Positions 18,200-25,399 of a DNA stretch of 64,000 bases are shown piece by piece. A program made the position numbers and the translations under genes. How positions within the stretch are numbered: the stretch's first letter is position 1; each line of letters starts with the position of its first letter. The notes below the pieces were generated by a model, which did no database searches, was not told the DNA's origin, and saw only the letters and a list, made by a program, of their open reading frames with translations. Source of the DNA: Hyunsoonleella aestuarii (GTDB taxonomy: Bacteria > Bacteroidota > Bacteroidia > Flavobacteriales > Flavobacteriaceae); the NCBI RefSeq assembly GCF_006148925.1, contig NZ_VAWB01000001.1, forward strand, positions 1,392,001-1,456,000. The letters run 5' to 3'.

Positions 18200-19231
18200 A
18201 TGAAATATGCAACTATTCCAAATACTAACATAAAAGTTAGTAAAATATGCCTTGGTTCTATGACTTGGGGAAATCAAAATACAGAAGCGGAAGGCCATGA
18301 GCAAATGGATTTCGCTTTAGATCAAGGTGTTAATTTTATTGATACAGCCGAATTATATCCAGTTCCAGCAACTGCTGAAATAAGTGGACGTACCAGTAAA
18401 ATAATTGGGACTTGGCTACAAAAACGTGGCAATAGAGATAAAGTCGTTATAGCTTCTAAGATTGCTGGAGGAGGAGACTACACGGCTCATATTAGAACGA
18501 CTGGGTTTAGTCCGAGTGCCATTAAGGAAGCCATCGATTTAGAACTGGAGCGATTACAAACGGATTATATTGACGTATACCAATTGCATTGGCCAGAGCG
18601 CGATACAAATAGATTTGGTATTAGAGATTTTAAGCTAGACGAAATTTGGAAAGATAATTTTAATGAAATATTGCATAGCCTAGATAAAGAGTTAAAAGTA
18701 GGTAGAATTAGGAACATTGGTATATCTAATGAAAACTCATGGGGAACCATGCGTTACCTAGAGGAATCAAAAAAACATAATTTGCCAAGGGTTGTAACTA
18801 TACAGAACGCTTACTCCTTACTTACCAGAACTTTTGAAACCGATTTAGCCGAGGTTTCTTTAAGGGAGAATGTTGGTTTGCTGGCTTATTCGCCAATGGC
18901 TTTTGGGGTATTATCTGGAAAGTATATTCGAGGTAATGCTCTTGATAATGCCCGTTTAAAGTTATTTCCAAGGTTTGCCAGATATAGTGGCGAGCAAGCT
19001 ACTAATGCAACAAGCAAATATTTGAAAATAGCAGAAGATAATAACTTAAGTTTAGCCCAAATGTCTTTAGCTTTTGTGAATCAACAACCTTTTGTAACTA
19101 GTACTATAATTGGAGCTACAAATTTGAATCAATTAAAAGATAATATCGAGAGTGTTAATTTAGTTTTGAGCGATGAGATATTAAGCCAGATAGACGAAGT
19201 GCACAAGGAAATTCCAAATCCTGCACCATGA
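18200..19231 (+). CDS. Aldo/keto reductase
   Basis: A 343-residue NADPH-dependent oxidoreductase with a TIM barrel. The catalytic tetrad is Asp48 (FIDTAELY), Tyr53, Lys87 (IASKIAG) and His130 (YQLHWPE). The length and the TEAEGHEQMDFALDQGVNFI region resemble the Tas-type subgroup. The C-terminal cofactor motif TIIGATNLNQLKDNIES is present. Substrate unknown. It is monocistronic between two hairpins. Confidence 0.93.
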   Translation: MKYATIPNTNIKVSKICLGSMTWGNQNTEAEGHEQMDFALDQGVNFIDTAELYPVPATAEISGRTSKIIGTWLQKRGNRDKVVIASKIAGGGDYTAHIRTTGFSPSAIKEAIDLELERLQTDYIDVYQLHWPERDTNRFGIRDFKLDEIWKDNFNEILHSLDKELKVGRIRNIGISNENSWGTMRYLEESKKHNLPRVVTIQNAYSLLTRTFETDLAEVSLRENVGLLAYSPMAFGVLSGKYIRGNALDNARLKLFPRFARYSGEQATNATSKYLKIAEDNNLSLAQMSLAFVNQQPFVTSTIIGATNLNQLKDNIESVNLVLSDEILSQIDEVHKEIPNPAP

Positions 19232-19239
19232 TTACATAG

Positions 19240-19284
19240 AAATGCCAAGTCTAATTAAGTGTTTAATTATTGGACTTGGCATTT
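19240..19284. terminator. Bidirectional hairpin between the aldo/keto reductase and dodecin genes
   Basis: Arms AAATGCCAAGTC and GACTTGGCATTT pair perfectly and an inner TAATTAA / TTAATTA extends the stem. It lies between convergent genes; the T-tract is weak. Confidence 0.65.
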
Positions 19285-19329
19285 GCTTAACTAATTTAAT
19301 GATGTTTAAATAATTGGGTGCAAAAAAAG

Positions 19330-19530
19330 TTATTCTACTTCAAATGTAATTTTAAGGTTTACTCTAAACTCGGTTACCTCATTATTTTTTATGTTAGCAC
19401 TTTGATCTTGTACATAAACAGAACGAATGTTTTTCACGCTTTTTGATGCGTGCTTTACTGCTTTCCTGGTTGCGTCTTCCCAACTCTTTTCAGAGTTCGA
19501 TAAAACTTCTATTACTTTTAAAACTGCCAT
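19330..19530 (-). CDS. Dodecin family protein
   Basis: A 66-residue protein that matches the dodecins, dodecameric flavin-binding or flavin-storing proteins of the cytosol. It begins MAVLKVIEVLSNSEKSWEDA, has the helix VKHASKSVKNIRSVYV and ends with the strand FRVNLKITFEVE. The usual flavin-stacking Trp is probably Trp17 in KSWEDA by position in the helix, though in known dodecins the stacking Trp lies later; the ligand is therefore uncertain. A 6-bp inverted repeat lies about 50-70 nt before the start. Confidence 0.85.
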   Translation of the reverse strand: MAVLKVIEVLSNSEKSWEDATRKAVKHASKSVKNIRSVYVQDQSANIKNNEVTEFRVNLKITFEVE

Positions 19531-19581
19531 TTTTATTAATGTTTATAATTAAAATTAAAAGAAACCTATAAATGAAGAGGT

Positions 19582-19602
19582 TACTGTATTTAAGACACAG
19601 TA
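19582..19602. promoter_or_regulatory. Inverted repeat upstream of dodecin (TACTGT-N9-ACAGTA)
   Basis: The repeat is flanked by direct copies of AAGAGGT (one just before it, one about 8 nt after it). It lies between the start of dodecin and the end of nfu, both on the minus strand, where an operator would be expected. No regulator is identified. Confidence 0.3.
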
Positions 19603-19644
19603 TTATTTAAGAGGTCACAATTTTAATAAAAAAGGCAAAAGGGA

Positions 19645-20547
19645 TTAACCGTTAATAGCTTCAACCATATCTACTTTTCCTGGGAGCATTTGCTTAAGCA
19701 TATTTTCAATTCCATTTTTTAAGGTAAATGTGGATGAAGGGCAGCCACTGCATGCGCCCTGTAGCATAACACGAACATTTTTAGTGTCTTCATCGTAAGC
19801 AATAAATTGGATATTACCACCATCACTTGCCACTGCTGGCTTAACGTATTCTTCTAAAATATTTATGATTTCTTTTGATGTGTCATCTAGTAAGTCGAAA
19901 GATGCATCCACTTGGTTTGTTGTTTTTCTCAAGGTTTCAGCTGCTTCTGGAAGGACAACTTCCTTACCGTTTTCAATGAATTGTTTAATAAAATCACGAA
20001 GCTGAATAGTTATTTCTTGCCACTCAGTGATATCATATTTCGTAATAGAAACGTAATTTTCCTCAATAAAAACACTTTTCACAAATGGAAAATGAAACAA
20101 TTCTGTTGCGAGTGGGGATAACTTTGCCTCATCAATAGAGGTAAATTCAAATAAGGCTGTGACTATTTTTTTGTTGGCAACAAATTTCATCACAGAAGGG
20201 TTTGGTGTGCTTTCAGCGTATACCGTTACAGGTACTTTTTTAGTTGTTCCAGTTTCTTCAATTACAATGCCACCATCATTTAGATAAGCTTCAATTTGTT
20301 CTGCAACCTCATCTTGAACATCACTCCATTCAACAATATTATAGCGTTCTACAGCAATAAAGTTGCCAGAAATATAGACTTTTTTAACAAATGGCAAATA
20401 GAATAATTGCTGGGCTATTGGAGATGACTTTGCTTCATCAATATTATTAAATTCAAAACTCTGGTGTTTTGTGATGAATTGATTTACTTCAAATTTTATA
20501 ATTAAATCGTTTGAAGTTTCTTGTATACTAACATTGAAAGCACCCAT
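19645..20547 (-). CDS. NifU-family Fe-S scaffold protein with two Nfu N-terminal domains
   Basis: It carries and delivers Fe-S clusters. The C-terminal NifU-like domain (about 205-300) holds the cluster motif GACSGCPSS (Cys266 and Cys269). Before it lie two Nfu_N domains in tandem, about 1-90 and 105-190; both share the block IDEAK-SP-A--L---PFVK-V-I, so they arose by duplication. The frame stays open to a TTG at 20565, but that codon overlaps the -7 box, so I choose the ATG at 20547 (300 residues). Confidence 0.9.
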   Translation of the reverse strand: MGAFNVSIQETSNDLIIKFEVNQFITKHQSFEFNNIDEAKSSPIAQQLFYLPFVKKVYISGNFIAVERYNIVEWSDVQDEVAEQIEAYLNDGGIVIEETGTTKKVPVTVYAESTPNPSVMKFVANKKIVTALFEFTSIDEAKLSPLATELFHFPFVKSVFIEENYVSITKYDITEWQEITIQLRDFIKQFIENGKEVVLPEAAETLRKTTNQVDASFDLLDDTSKEIINILEEYVKPAVASDGGNIQFIAYDEDTKNVRVMLQGACSGCPSSTFTLKNGIENMLKQMLPGKVDMVEAING

Positions 20548-20562
20548 TTTAGCTATTTTTTG

Positions 20563-20570
20563 CAAAAATA
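20563..20570 (-). promoter_or_regulatory. Putative -7 box of the nfu gene (TATTTTTG)
   Basis: A TAnnTTTG box followed by CA on the minus strand places the transcript start near 20558, about 11 nt before the ATG at 20547. This decides the start codon of the gene. Confidence 0.45.
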
Positions 20571-20721
20571 CTAAAAGAAAACTTTAGATATCCATATATT
20601 TGAGTTTTGTTGCTAGCAAAGGCAGGTATTAAGAATAATCAAATTCTTAATATCTTGCGATTGTAATTTTTTAATAATCAAGACGTTTATTGTAAACTGA
20701 ACCTACCTTGATAATTGTTTT

Positions 20722-21723
20722 ATGAAATTGAAAATTGTTTTAGTATTTATATTTGGTCTGTTATTTGGTCAAGTAGTAAGGTCCCAAGAAGGCTTACCAA
20801 TATACACCGATTATTTAACCGATAATTATTACTTGATACATCCTTCTATGGCTGGTGTTGCTAACTGTTCTAAAGTTAGACTAACAGCACGCCAACAATG
20901 GTTTGGTCATGACGAAGCACCTAAGCTTTTAACCTTAAGTCTTAACGGAAGAATAGGGGATTCTCAATCTGCTGTAGGTGGGATATTATATGCAGATAAA
21001 AATGGGTATCACTCACAAACAGGCGCTTATGCTACCTATGCCCATCATTTATTATTTTCTAGAAATGAAGTGGATTTAAACATGTTATCTTTTGGTTTAA
21101 GTGTTGGTTTTATTCAGTATAAGCTGGATGAAACTTCTTTTCTTTTTGATGGTCCAGACCCTATTATTGATGGGATTGTACAAAGTGAAACAAACTTAAA
21201 TATCGACTTAGGATTTTCTTACCACTATTTAGATTTTTACGCACATGCAACCATTAAAAATCTTTTAGAGAATTCTGGTATTAATAATGATATAGAGATT
21301 ACAAGTAATTTGAGACGTTATTTAGTTTCTGTTGGAGGTGTTTTCTCTAAGTTAGGAAGTGAATGGAGTTTTGAACCTTCGCTAATGTTTATGTATAAAG
21401 ATGGTACAGAAGAGGCTTCAATAGATGTTAATGCTAAGGCATATAAAGAAATGGAATTTGGTAGGTTATGGGGTGGTTTATCCTATAGAAGAAGTTTTGA
21501 TGGCGCCGAGTTTTTAGATGGCTCTGGTGTAAGTAGTCAAAAGCTGCAATTAATATCACCAATTCTTGGAGTAGATTACAACGACTTTATGTTTGCATAT
21601 AATTATACATATCAGTCTAATTCTATAGTATTTACTAGTGGTGGCTTCCACCAGTTAACCTTAGGCTATAACTTTAATTGTAGAAGAAAGCAGTATGATT
21701 GTAAATGTCCTGCTGTTAATTAA
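20722..21723 (+). CDS. PorP/SprF family type IX secretion membrane protein
   Basis: A 333-residue outer-membrane protein with a signal peptide (about 1-21, ending VRSQ). The start of the mature part, PIYTDYLTDNYYLIHPSMAG, is the hallmark of the PorP/SprF family, followed by the TARQQWFG motif and a beta-barrel ending in LTLGYNFNCR. Members usually sit next to a large adhesin whose surface display they support. Here no such partner is adjacent, so it is an orphan, and only a decayed regulator lies downstream. Four Cys near the end (NCRRKQYDCKC) are unusual. Confidence 0.88.
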   Translation: MKLKIVLVFIFGLLFGQVVRSQEGLPIYTDYLTDNYYLIHPSMAGVANCSKVRLTARQQWFGHDEAPKLLTLSLNGRIGDSQSAVGGILYADKNGYHSQTGAYATYAHHLLFSRNEVDLNMLSFGLSVGFIQYKLDETSFLFDGPDPIIDGIVQSETNLNIDLGFSYHYLDFYAHATIKNLLENSGINNDIEITSNLRRYLVSVGGVFSKLGSEWSFEPSLMFMYKDGTEEASIDVNAKAYKEMEFGRLWGGLSYRRSFDGAEFLDGSGVSSQKLQLISPILGVDYNDFMFAYNYTYQSNSIVFTSGGFHQLTLGYNFNCRRKQYDCKCPAVN

Positions 21724-21904
21724 AATATTTAAGGCTCACTTTGCTAACCTTTATTATTCCTAAATGCAACTTTTATTTGTCTAATATTTTTATTTAAAGG
21801 GGGTTAATTTTAGGCATATAATCAATGCTAGATATAAGAACTAAATGCTCATACCTGTTATTTTTGAATGGAACCTATTTCGATTAATGTATTTGAAATA
21901 GGAA

Positions 21905-22179
21905 ATGCTTAAATTTAATATAATGTTTTGTGATGATAATTACACAAAAATATACTTAAACCATTATAAGGAAAAATCAGGAAGCAAGACATTAAAATAT
22001 TTTGAAGATACTTTGTATAATTATAATTTTGCTCGAGGGGATAAGTCTTATCTGGTTAATGTAAATGAAGTTGTTAAATATGTTGATAAAAAAGTAGCGT
22101 TTTGGCATTAAGCAATGGTAAGTAGGTTATGGTTTTAGCTTCAAAGAAAGCCACTTTTTTATCATATAATAAATTCCTG
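21905..22179 (+). pseudogene. Decayed LytTR DNA-binding domain
   Basis: The frame 21905-22111 (68 codons) aligns by eye with a LytTR domain: FCDDNYTKIYLN, then SKTLKYFEDTLYNYNF and SYLVNVNEVVKY. The FRVHKSYLVN hallmark is degraded to FARGDKSYLVN. After its stop, a shifted frame from 22111 continues the domain as SNGK-stop-VMVLASKKATFL, matching the last strand and helix. Upstream (from about 21872) another frame reads ISINVFEIGNA with stops, like the first strand. So one frameshift near 22100 and several stops have inactivated it. No receiver domain trace is seen. A stand-alone expressed fragment cannot be excluded. Confidence 0.55.
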
Positions 22180-22276
22180 TATACACTAGAAACTCATAAA
22201 TAGAAAAACAATAAAATTAACTAAAAAGGGATTTTCAATTATTGATTACAGATTCCTTTTATCAAAGAAATTTAAT

Positions 22277-22792
22277 ATGCCAGTAATAAAATCAGTTAGA
22301 GGAAAAATCCCGATTATCCCAGAAGATTGTTTTGTAGCTCAAAATGCTACAATTGTTGGAGAAGTAACTATGGGTGCACAATGTAGCGTTTGGTTTAGCG
22401 CCGTTGTTAGAGGAGACGTTAACTTCATAAAAATGGGTAATAAAGTAAATATTCAAGACGGAGCTGTAATTCATGGAACTTATAAAACTGCGCCAACTAC
22501 TATTGGCAATAATGTCTCTATTGGTCATAATGCTTTGGTTCATGGATGCACCATTCACGATAATGTTTTAATTGGCATGGGAAGTATAATTATGGATAAT
22601 TGCGTTATAGAAAGTAATTCTATAATCGCAGCAGGAGCTGTTGTGACTAAAAACACCTTAGTTGAAGCCGGAAGTGTTTATGCCGGTGTGCCAGCAAAAA
22701 AGGTTAAAGATGTAAGTGAGGATCTTATTTCAGGTGAAATTAACCGAATCGCAGATAATTATATTAAGTACTCTAGTTGGTTTAAAGAATAG
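22277..22792 (+). CDS. Gamma carbonic anhydrase family protein
   Basis: A 171-residue left-handed beta-helix protein with hexapeptide repeats (VNIQDGAVIHG, IGNNVSIGHNALVHG, VLIGMGSIIMDN). The three zinc-binding His of the family are present in VIHGTY, IGHNAL and VHGCTI. The YrdA/PaaY-like proteins hydrate carbon dioxide or act as acyltransferase relatives; activity here is not certain. Its 3' end lies 3 nt from the end of the convergent murI. Confidence 0.9.
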   Translation: MPVIKSVRGKIPIIPEDCFVAQNATIVGEVTMGAQCSVWFSAVVRGDVNFIKMGNKVNIQDGAVIHGTYKTAPTTIGNNVSIGHNALVHGCTIHDNVLIGMGSIIMDNCVIESNSIIAAGAVVTKNTLVEAGSVYAGVPAKKVKDVSEDLISGEINRIADNYIKYSSWFKE

Positions 22793-22795
22793 TAA

Positions 22796-23575
22796 TTAAA
22801 AATCAAGATACTTAACGTTTAAAGAGTTGTTTAAAAGCGATTTTATAATTTCAGGATTACCATTGGTGTAAAATTCTGATTTACCTTTCAATGAGGAGGT
22901 ATTAAAAATTTCATGAGATTCTAAGATAACTTTTGTTTGTCTTGCCACCGCTTCACCAGAGTCTATAATCTTAACGTGGTTAGGAAGTAATTCAAGAAGA
23001 ATTGGTATTAAAAAAGGATAATGGGTACATCCTAAAACCAAAAAATCGATATTTTCATTAATCATAGGTTCTAAGTAAATGTTCAACAAGGATTTCATTT
23101 CAGGTGAGTATAGTTGTCCGCTTTCAATAAGCTCAACAATACCATCTCCCACTTGTTCAACAATTGTAATATTACTAGCAAACAGATTTGAGGTTTTTGA
23201 AAACAAAGCACTACTTAAGGTTCCTTTTGTTGCTAAAATACCAACAGCATATGTTTTAGTTTGTAATGCAGCAGGCTTGATTGCTGGTTCTATGCCAATA
23301 AAAGGTATATTGTAATTATTTCTGAGGTAATCTATAGCGTTAGTGGTCGCGGTATTACAAGCGACAACAATAATCTTACAGCCTTTGTTTATTAAAAGGT
23401 CTGTATTTTTAATACTTAAATCTATGATATTCTCTTTACCTTTTGGACCATAAGGCGCATTTGCACTATCTGCAAGATAAATAGTAGACTCATTAGGCAA
23501 TAAGGTATTTATAGCTTTCCAAATGGATGTGCCGCCGACACCCGAATCAAAAATTCCAATAGGTTGTTTACTCAT
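22796..23575 (-). CDS. murI: Glutamate racemase
   Basis: It makes D-glutamate for peptidoglycan. The 259 residues have the two catalytic cysteines, Cys73 (VACNTATTNA) and Cys183 (LGCTHYPF), and the N-terminal IFDSGVGG with Asp10. Full length for the family and cytosolic. It follows the ompH pair on the same strand behind a terminator, so it is probably read at least partly from its own promoter. Confidence 0.95.
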   Translation of the reverse strand: MSKQPIGIFDSGVGGTSIWKAINTLLPNESTIYLADSANAPYGPKGKENIIDLSIKNTDLLINKGCKIIVVACNTATTNAIDYLRNNYNIPFIGIEPAIKPAALQTKTYAVGILATKGTLSSALFSKTSNLFASNITIVEQVGDGIVELIESGQLYSPEMKSLLNIYLEPMINENIDFLVLGCTHYPFLIPILLELLPNHVKIIDSGEAVARQTKVILESHEIFNTSSLKGKSEFYTNGNPEIIKSLLNNSLNVKYLDF

Positions 23576-23581
23576 AAGTTT

Positions 23582-23619
23582 AGTAAAAATAAAAAAGCTG
23601 TCTTATAAAGACAGCTTTT
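23582..23619 (-). terminator. Terminator between ompH and murI
   Basis: Arms AAAAGCTGTCTT and AAGACAGCTTTT form a 12-bp stem; on the minus strand a T-rich tract follows. Confidence 0.8.
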
Positions 23620-23642
23620 AAAATATTATTTTAAGTAGAATT

Positions 23643-24149
23643 TTATATACCTAACTCTTTCTTTACATCGTCAAGTAAGTTTTTACCATCAGACATAATT
23701 ACAACACTTTGTGCCGAATCTACAACATATTCGAATCCTTGAGCTCTCGCAACTTTTAAAATAGCAGCTTTTGCTTTTTCAGTTATTGGACCTAAAAGAT
23801 CAATTTCTTTTTTCTGTAAATCTTTTTGAGCATCTGCTTGAAACTGCTGAATACGTTGTTGCTTCTCCTGTAACTCTAAACCTCTTTTTTGGTTCTCTTC
23901 ATCAGTTTTAGTAGCCGCTTCCGCTTCGTATTGTTTTACAGTAGTTTGATACTCTGTAATAGAAGCTTGGATATCTGTTTGATAAGTTTTTCCTAAAGCT
24001 TCTAATTCTGATTGTGCCGACTTCATTTCTGGCATCGCTTGAATTAATTCTGTTGTGTTTATATGTGCAACTTTACTTTGTGCTTGAGTAAAACTAATTG
24101 TTCCGATGCATAATGCCGTTGCTAATAAAATAGTTTTTAAGTGTTTCAT
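23643..24149 (-). CDS. OmpH/Skp family periplasmic chaperone (short paralogue)
   Basis: A 168-residue exported protein with a signal peptide ending FTQAQS. The rest matches Skp/OmpH: KVAHINTTELIQAMPEMKSAQSE, a long coiled-coil tentacle (about 45-115, Gln/Glu/Lys-rich) and the C-terminal KVARAQGFEYVVD. Skp-type chaperones carry unfolded outer-membrane proteins through the periplasm. It follows the longer paralogue by 31 nt and lies downstream of bamA, the machine it should serve. Confidence 0.92.
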   Translation of the reverse strand: MKHLKTILLATALCIGTISFTQAQSKVAHINTTELIQAMPEMKSAQSELEALGKTYQTDIQASITEYQTTVKQYEAEAATKTDEENQKRGLELQEKQQRIQQFQADAQKDLQKKEIDLLGPITEKAKAAILKVARAQGFEYVVDSAQSVVIMSDGKNLLDDVKKELGI

Positions 24150-24180
24150 TTTTAAATTGTATTAAATGTGTTATTAATTG

Positions 24181-25215
24181 TTAATTATTGTTTATCGAGT
24201 CTTTTGCCTTTTGCCGTTCTTCAATTGCTTTTTGTCTTTCTTCTAAAATTTTCTTTTTTCTGTCCTCAAGTTCTTTTTTACGAGCTGCCCTATCTGCTAA
24301 TTTTTTTTGTCTGTTTTCTTCAATAAGCTGCTCGCGTGTTTTTGGAGCTTCTTCTGTTCCTGCTTCTTTACCTTCAACTACTTTTCCATCAACCGTACTT
24401 TCTTGGTTATCTGTGTTAGTTTCAGTTTTTTTATTTTGAGCGTCAATTTTTTCTTGTTTTGCTTTGGCGCGATCGTCTAATATTTTCTGTCTTCTAGCGG
24501 CAGCTTCTTTTACTTTCGCCTCTCTTGCTGCTAATTTTTTCTGTCTAGCTTCTTCAATGGCACTAGCTCTTTTCGCTTTCTTCTCTTCAAGCACCTTTTG
24601 TCTTTCTTCTAATTCGTAATTAATTTCTGGAACTAATTCCTCCTTTTCAGCTTCTTTACGCTCAGCTTTCGATTTCACTTGTCTTCGCTTAGAAGCTCTT
24701 GTAATACTTCTTAAAATTTGTTCGCTTAAATCGAATTGTTTCGCTGAATACAGCATAACGACATCTGCGGATTTATCGAAAATAAAATCATATTTTCTAC
24801 TTGAAGCCATATCTTGAACAGCGGCAAAAATTTGATCTTGAATAGGCTGCATTAATTGTTTCTTCTGAATCATTAAATCGCCATTAGGACCAAACCTTTT
24901 TTGCTGATAGTCTAATATTTCTTTTTCTTCAAAATAAATATCTTCTTCACGCTCTTCAATAAGCTCTTTAGTTAAAAGTGCTTTTTCGTTACTTAAGTCT
25001 TTCCTTTTCTGTGCTATAACGCTCAATCTTGAATCAATTTCAGTTTTCCATTTCTGAACTTTGCTTTCTAATTGAGCCGTGGCCTCTTGATACTCAGGAA
25101 CATTTTCTAAAATATATTCTGTATCAATGTAACCTATTCTAACACCTCTTTGCGCTTGTGCAGAAAAGCATAACATGGTAACGAATGTCAATAAAAAAAG
25201 AACTTTTAGTTTCAT
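24181..25215 (-). CDS. OmpH/Skp family protein with long charged C-terminal extension
   Basis: A 344-residue exported paralogue. After a signal peptide (to about residue 22, SAQAQ) come the OmpH features RIGYIDTEYILENVPEYQEA and a coiled coil, ending near RKYDFIFDKSADVVMLY (about 165). The remaining 170 residues are an extreme Lys/Glu/Arg/Ala-rich stretch with repeated RQKKLADRAARK-like segments, predicted as a long helix or disordered. The extension is the oddity compared with its 168-residue neighbour; it may bind peptidoglycan or clients. It has its own promoter behind bamA. Confidence 0.9.
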   Translation of the reverse strand: MKLKVLFLLTFVTMLCFSAQAQRGVRIGYIDTEYILENVPEYQEATAQLESKVQKWKTEIDSRLSVIAQKRKDLSNEKALLTKELIEEREEDIYFEEKEILDYQQKRFGPNGDLMIQKKQLMQPIQDQIFAAVQDMASSRKYDFIFDKSADVVMLYSAKQFDLSEQILRSITRASKRRQVKSKAERKEAEKEELVPEINYELEERQKVLEEKKAKRASAIEEARQKKLAAREAKVKEAAARRQKILDDRAKAKQEKIDAQNKKTETNTDNQESTVDGKVVEGKEAGTEEAPKTREQLIEENRQKKLADRAARKKELEDRKKKILEERQKAIEERQKAKDSINNN

Positions 25216-25307
25216 CTGCTTAATGTTTTATAATTTATAGCTTATAAATTTCAGAAACGACAGATGATAATTTGATTTGAACTCCGCCAGTTCATGAAGT
25301 CTATTTT

Positions 25308-25315
25308 CAAAATTA
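25308..25315 (-). promoter_or_regulatory. Putative -7 box upstream of the ompH pair (TAATTTTG)
   Basis: An exact TAnnTTTG on the minus strand in the 184-nt gap between bamA and ompH gives a transcript start near 25303 and a leader of about 85 nt. No clear -33 box. Confidence 0.38.
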
Positions 25316-25399
25316 ACGAATTTTAACTTTAAAAATTTCATTCTCATTCAAATCATCAAAAGGTTATTAGAAAATATCGTGCCAAAATAATTATGCTGG

